Origin: Planctomycetota bacterium
Lineage (GTDB): Bacteria > Planctomycetota > GCA-2746535
Reading direction: 5' to 3'
Assembly: GCA_002746535.1 (NCBI GenBank)
Contig: NVWA01000001.1
Location: forward strand, 248,001 to 312,000
Length of the DNA: 64,000 bases
The stretch's first letter is position 1; every line of letters begins with the position of its first letter. The notes under the pieces were generated by a model that saw nothing but the letters and a program-made list of their open reading frames with translations, searched no databases and was not told where the DNA came from. Both the position numbers and the translations under genes were made by a program. Positions 62,148-64,000 of this stretch are shown piece by piece.

Positions 62148-63425
62148 ATGAAAAAACTCACTTTTATTCTATTAATGATAATTACAGTCTTTTATGGCAC
62201 CCTCAAAGCAGAAAACTTAGGCCTACAAATTAGTCAAACTAGCAAGAAAGGTGTGTACTCTGTTGGTGCTAAAATCACTTGGAAAATAAAAAGGGGTAAG
62301 TTGGATTTAGCCTTAGCTAAAAAAATTAGGTATACAGTAAAGTTGAGTGGGAAGAAAATATTAAAAGAAGGTTTAGCTGATTTAATAAAAGAGGAGTTGT
62401 CTATATCGGTATTATCGCAGAAGCCTGGTGCATTATTACTAACGATTCATGCGGGTAAAAAACACCAATGTAGTGGCGCTTTAATTTCGCCAAAAAAAAT
62501 TATTCCATCTGAGCCCAAGCCAGCTGATTTTGATGAGTTCTGGAAGAAGAAACTTGCTGAGCAAAACAAGGTTCCCATGAACATAAAATTAAAAGTAGAG
62601 ACTGTGGGCAAAGATTTCAAATCATGGCTCATAACAATGGATACAATTCGTGGCAAGAAAATTCATGGCCGTTTGGCACGCCCCAGAAAAGGTAATAAAT
62701 TCCCTGCGATCCTACATGTTCAATGGGCAGGCGTTTATGGATTACACCCCAACTGGGCAACAAGGGACGCTAAAGCCGGCTGGTTGACTCTTAATGTTAT
62801 TGCTCACGATTTACCTATTAATAAGAGCAAAGACTTTTACACAAAATTAAAAAAAGGTAAATTTCAAAAATATGTTAGCATTGGGAATACAGATAGAGAG
62901 AAAAGTTATTTCTTGAGAATGTGCTTGGCTTGCTCGCGTGCGGTTGATTATCTATCAACTCGCCCCGATTGGGATGGTAAAGTTCTCGTTGTTGCAGGGG
63001 CAAGCCAGGGTGGATATCAATCAATCGTGGCGGCGGGGTTAAATAAAAAGGTTACAGCTATAATAGCAAGAGTACCTGCCGGTTGTGATACGAGTGGACC
63101 TGTTGCTGGTAGAGCCCCCAGTTGGCCTTATTGGTGGAGAAAGACTGAATCTGACAAGAAAATAAAAGACACGGCACGTTATTTTGATGCCATTAATTTT
63201 GCCTACAATGTCAAGTGCCCAGCACTAATAGGTTTTGGCTTAGGTGATGAAACTTCACGCGCCGAAGGTGTTATGGCTGCCATCAATAGCATGCAAGGGA
63301 AAGTCAAGCTTGCCATAGAGCCAAACGGAGAACATAAAGGCTCTTCACGGTCTTTTAGTAATTTCTCAAAAAAGTGGAAAAAAACATTGCTAGCCGGCCA
63401 AGAATTGTACCCCTCAAAAAAATAA
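62148..63425 (+). CDS. Secreted acetyl-xylan-esterase-like (AXE1/CE7-type) hydrolase
   Basis: A 425-residue protein with a signal peptide (ends near LKAEN), an N-terminal beta domain of about 110 residues and an AXE1-type alpha/beta hydrolase. KPADFDEFWKKKLAEQ and GRLARPRKGNKFPAILHVQWAG are typical. Likely triad: Ser in GASQGG, Asp in GLGDET and His in EHKG. It probably removes acetyl groups from the polysaccharide cut by the neighbouring lyases. It is divergent from PL8 with a 178-base spacer containing TTGCATGCAA (62103-62112). Confidence 0.85.
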   Translation: MKKLTFILLMIITVFYGTLKAENLGLQISQTSKKGVYSVGAKITWKIKRGKLDLALAKKIRYTVKLSGKKILKEGLADLIKEELSISVLSQKPGALLLTIHAGKKHQCSGALISPKKIIPSEPKPADFDEFWKKKLAEQNKVPMNIKLKVETVGKDFKSWLITMDTIRGKKIHGRLARPRKGNKFPAILHVQWAGVYGLHPNWATRDAKAGWLTLNVIAHDLPINKSKDFYTKLKKGKFQKYVSIGNTDREKSYFLRMCLACSRAVDYLSTRPDWDGKVLVVAGASQGGYQSIVAAGLNKKVTAIIARVPAGCDTSGPVAGRAPSWPYWWRKTESDKKIKDTARYFDAINFAYNVKCPALIGFGLGDETSRAEGVMAAINSMQGKVKLAIEPNGEHKGSSRSFSNFSKKWKKTLLAGQELYPSKK

Positions 63426-63455
63426 ATTACTTAAATAAATTACTTAAATAAATTA
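63420..63455. repeat. Tandem repeat, 13-base unit
   Basis: AAATAAATTACTT is repeated exactly twice and then partly a third time. The esterase stop codon lies in the first unit. It separates the esterase and the last gene and has no obvious role; slippage during replication is the simplest origin. Confidence 0.6.
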
Positions 63456-63468
63456 GGATGCTGAAATT

Positions 63469-64000
63469 ATGAAACCTGCTATTGCTTTTCTAACATTAAT
63501 TCTTATGTACAACTACGCCTATTCTCAAGATTTATTGAAAAGGATTAAAAGTGCAAATCAGCAACATCCTCGCTTACTTATAAATAAAGCTACACTTGAA
63601 GAAATCAAATTGAGAGTGAAGAAGGATCCTCAGTTTAAAGGAGCTTACAAAAGATTAATTGACATTGCTGAAGTGATCTTAAAAACAAAGCCTGGTGTAA
63701 GAAAAATGAAAGGGAAGCGTCTTCTAGATGCTTCACGTACTGTTCTCAAGCGTGTTTTGTTTTTATCATTGGCCTATCATTTTACAGGTGATAAGAAAAT
63801 GCTCGAAAGGGCTAAAGAAGAAATGCTAGCGGCGGCAGCATTTAGCGACTGGAACCCAAGCCACTTTTTAGATGTGGCCGAAATGACAACGGGTATGGCG
63901 CTTGGGTATGATTGGCTTTTTGATTCGCTCGATAAAAAGTCAAAAGCAATTATTAAAAAAGCGATCATCAATAAAGGATTAAAAGCTTATTTGACTGGTT
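63469..64000 (+). CDS. Heparinase II/III-type lyase, N-terminal part (3' end outside window)
   Basis: The frame runs from this ATG, with AGGA at 63455-63458, to the end of the window without a stop. A signal peptide (to about YAYSQ) is followed by QQHPRLLINKATLEEIKLRVK and the very characteristic FSDWNPSHFLDVAEMTTGMALGYDWL of heparinase II/III-family proteins. Catalytic residues lie beyond the window. It is 43 bases after the esterase gene, so the two are probably co-transcribed. Confidence 0.85.
   Translation, partial: MKPAIAFLTLILMYNYAYSQDLLKRIKSANQQHPRLLINKATLEEIKLRVKKDPQFKGAYKRLIDIAEVILKTKPGVRKMKGKRLLDASRTVLKRVLFLSLAYHFTGDKKMLERAKEEMLAAAAFSDWNPSHFLDVAEMTTGMALGYDWLFDSLDKKSKAIIKKAIINKGLKAYLTG

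Noticed and set aside
1-64000. CRISPR arrays, rRNA or tRNA genes, prophage modules
   Set aside because: No regularly spaced direct repeats, no cloverleaf-type or rRNA-like segments and no phage structural genes were noticed on either strand. A covariance-model scan was not possible.

Overview
The window is an AT-rich bacterial chromosome segment. It carries a Gram-negative envelope (outer-membrane barrel, many lipoproteins), flagellar genes, a type II pseudopilin with a long C-terminal body, and many polysaccharide lyases and secreted beta-propellers. Together these suggest a PVC-superphylum bacterium, most likely Lentisphaerota or close to it. That placement comes from protein style, not from a marker gene, so it is an inference.

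Layout. 1-320 is the tail of a sigma-54 activator. 353-1012 is a beta carbonic anhydrase. 1242-8517 is a compact flagellar basal-body/export operon (flgB, flgC, fliE, fliF, fliG, fliH, fliI, fliJ, a motE-like gene), apparently continuing into pdxA and an unrecognised secreted protein (8520-10603). On the minus strand, 10608-19009 is a tightly packed five-gene envelope operon: a barrel protein, a small lipoprotein, two TolB-like propellers and a 1622-residue cadherin-like lipoprotein ending in an FGE-sulfatase-like domain. It is the best candidate here for an undescribed system. 19477-24353 holds dapA, mtaB, an eboA-eboB pair and a creatininase-family hydrolase. 24378-30579 (minus) is gyrB-gyrA, then an FKBP isomerase, a lipoprotein and a helical protein. 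30865-39184 holds queC (minus) and a plus-strand run of lipB, tmk, holB, ricT, a double-receiver GGDEF/HD-GYP-like protein, a STAS protein, a degenerate GGDEF protein and murB. 39308-41776 is a DUF1538 membrane protein with two P-II-like proteins.

From about 42 kb the window becomes accessory: longer spacers, secreted propellers (sialidase-like, kelch-like, PQQ-like), small envelope proteins, then from 50.5 kb to the end a polysaccharide-degradation locus. That locus has a heparinase II/III-type lyase, an alginate-lyase-family protein, an intact PL8 lyase, an acetyl-xylan-esterase-like protein, a second heparinase II/III-type gene cut by the window end, and a GntR-headed, LacI-tailed regulator with a palindromic candidate operator. 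It also holds debris: a truncated PL8 copy, a heavily decayed PL8 copy, two transposase fragments and a 25-codon gene remnant.

No rRNA, tRNA or CRISPR array was seen. All family assignments come from reading motifs; no database search was run.
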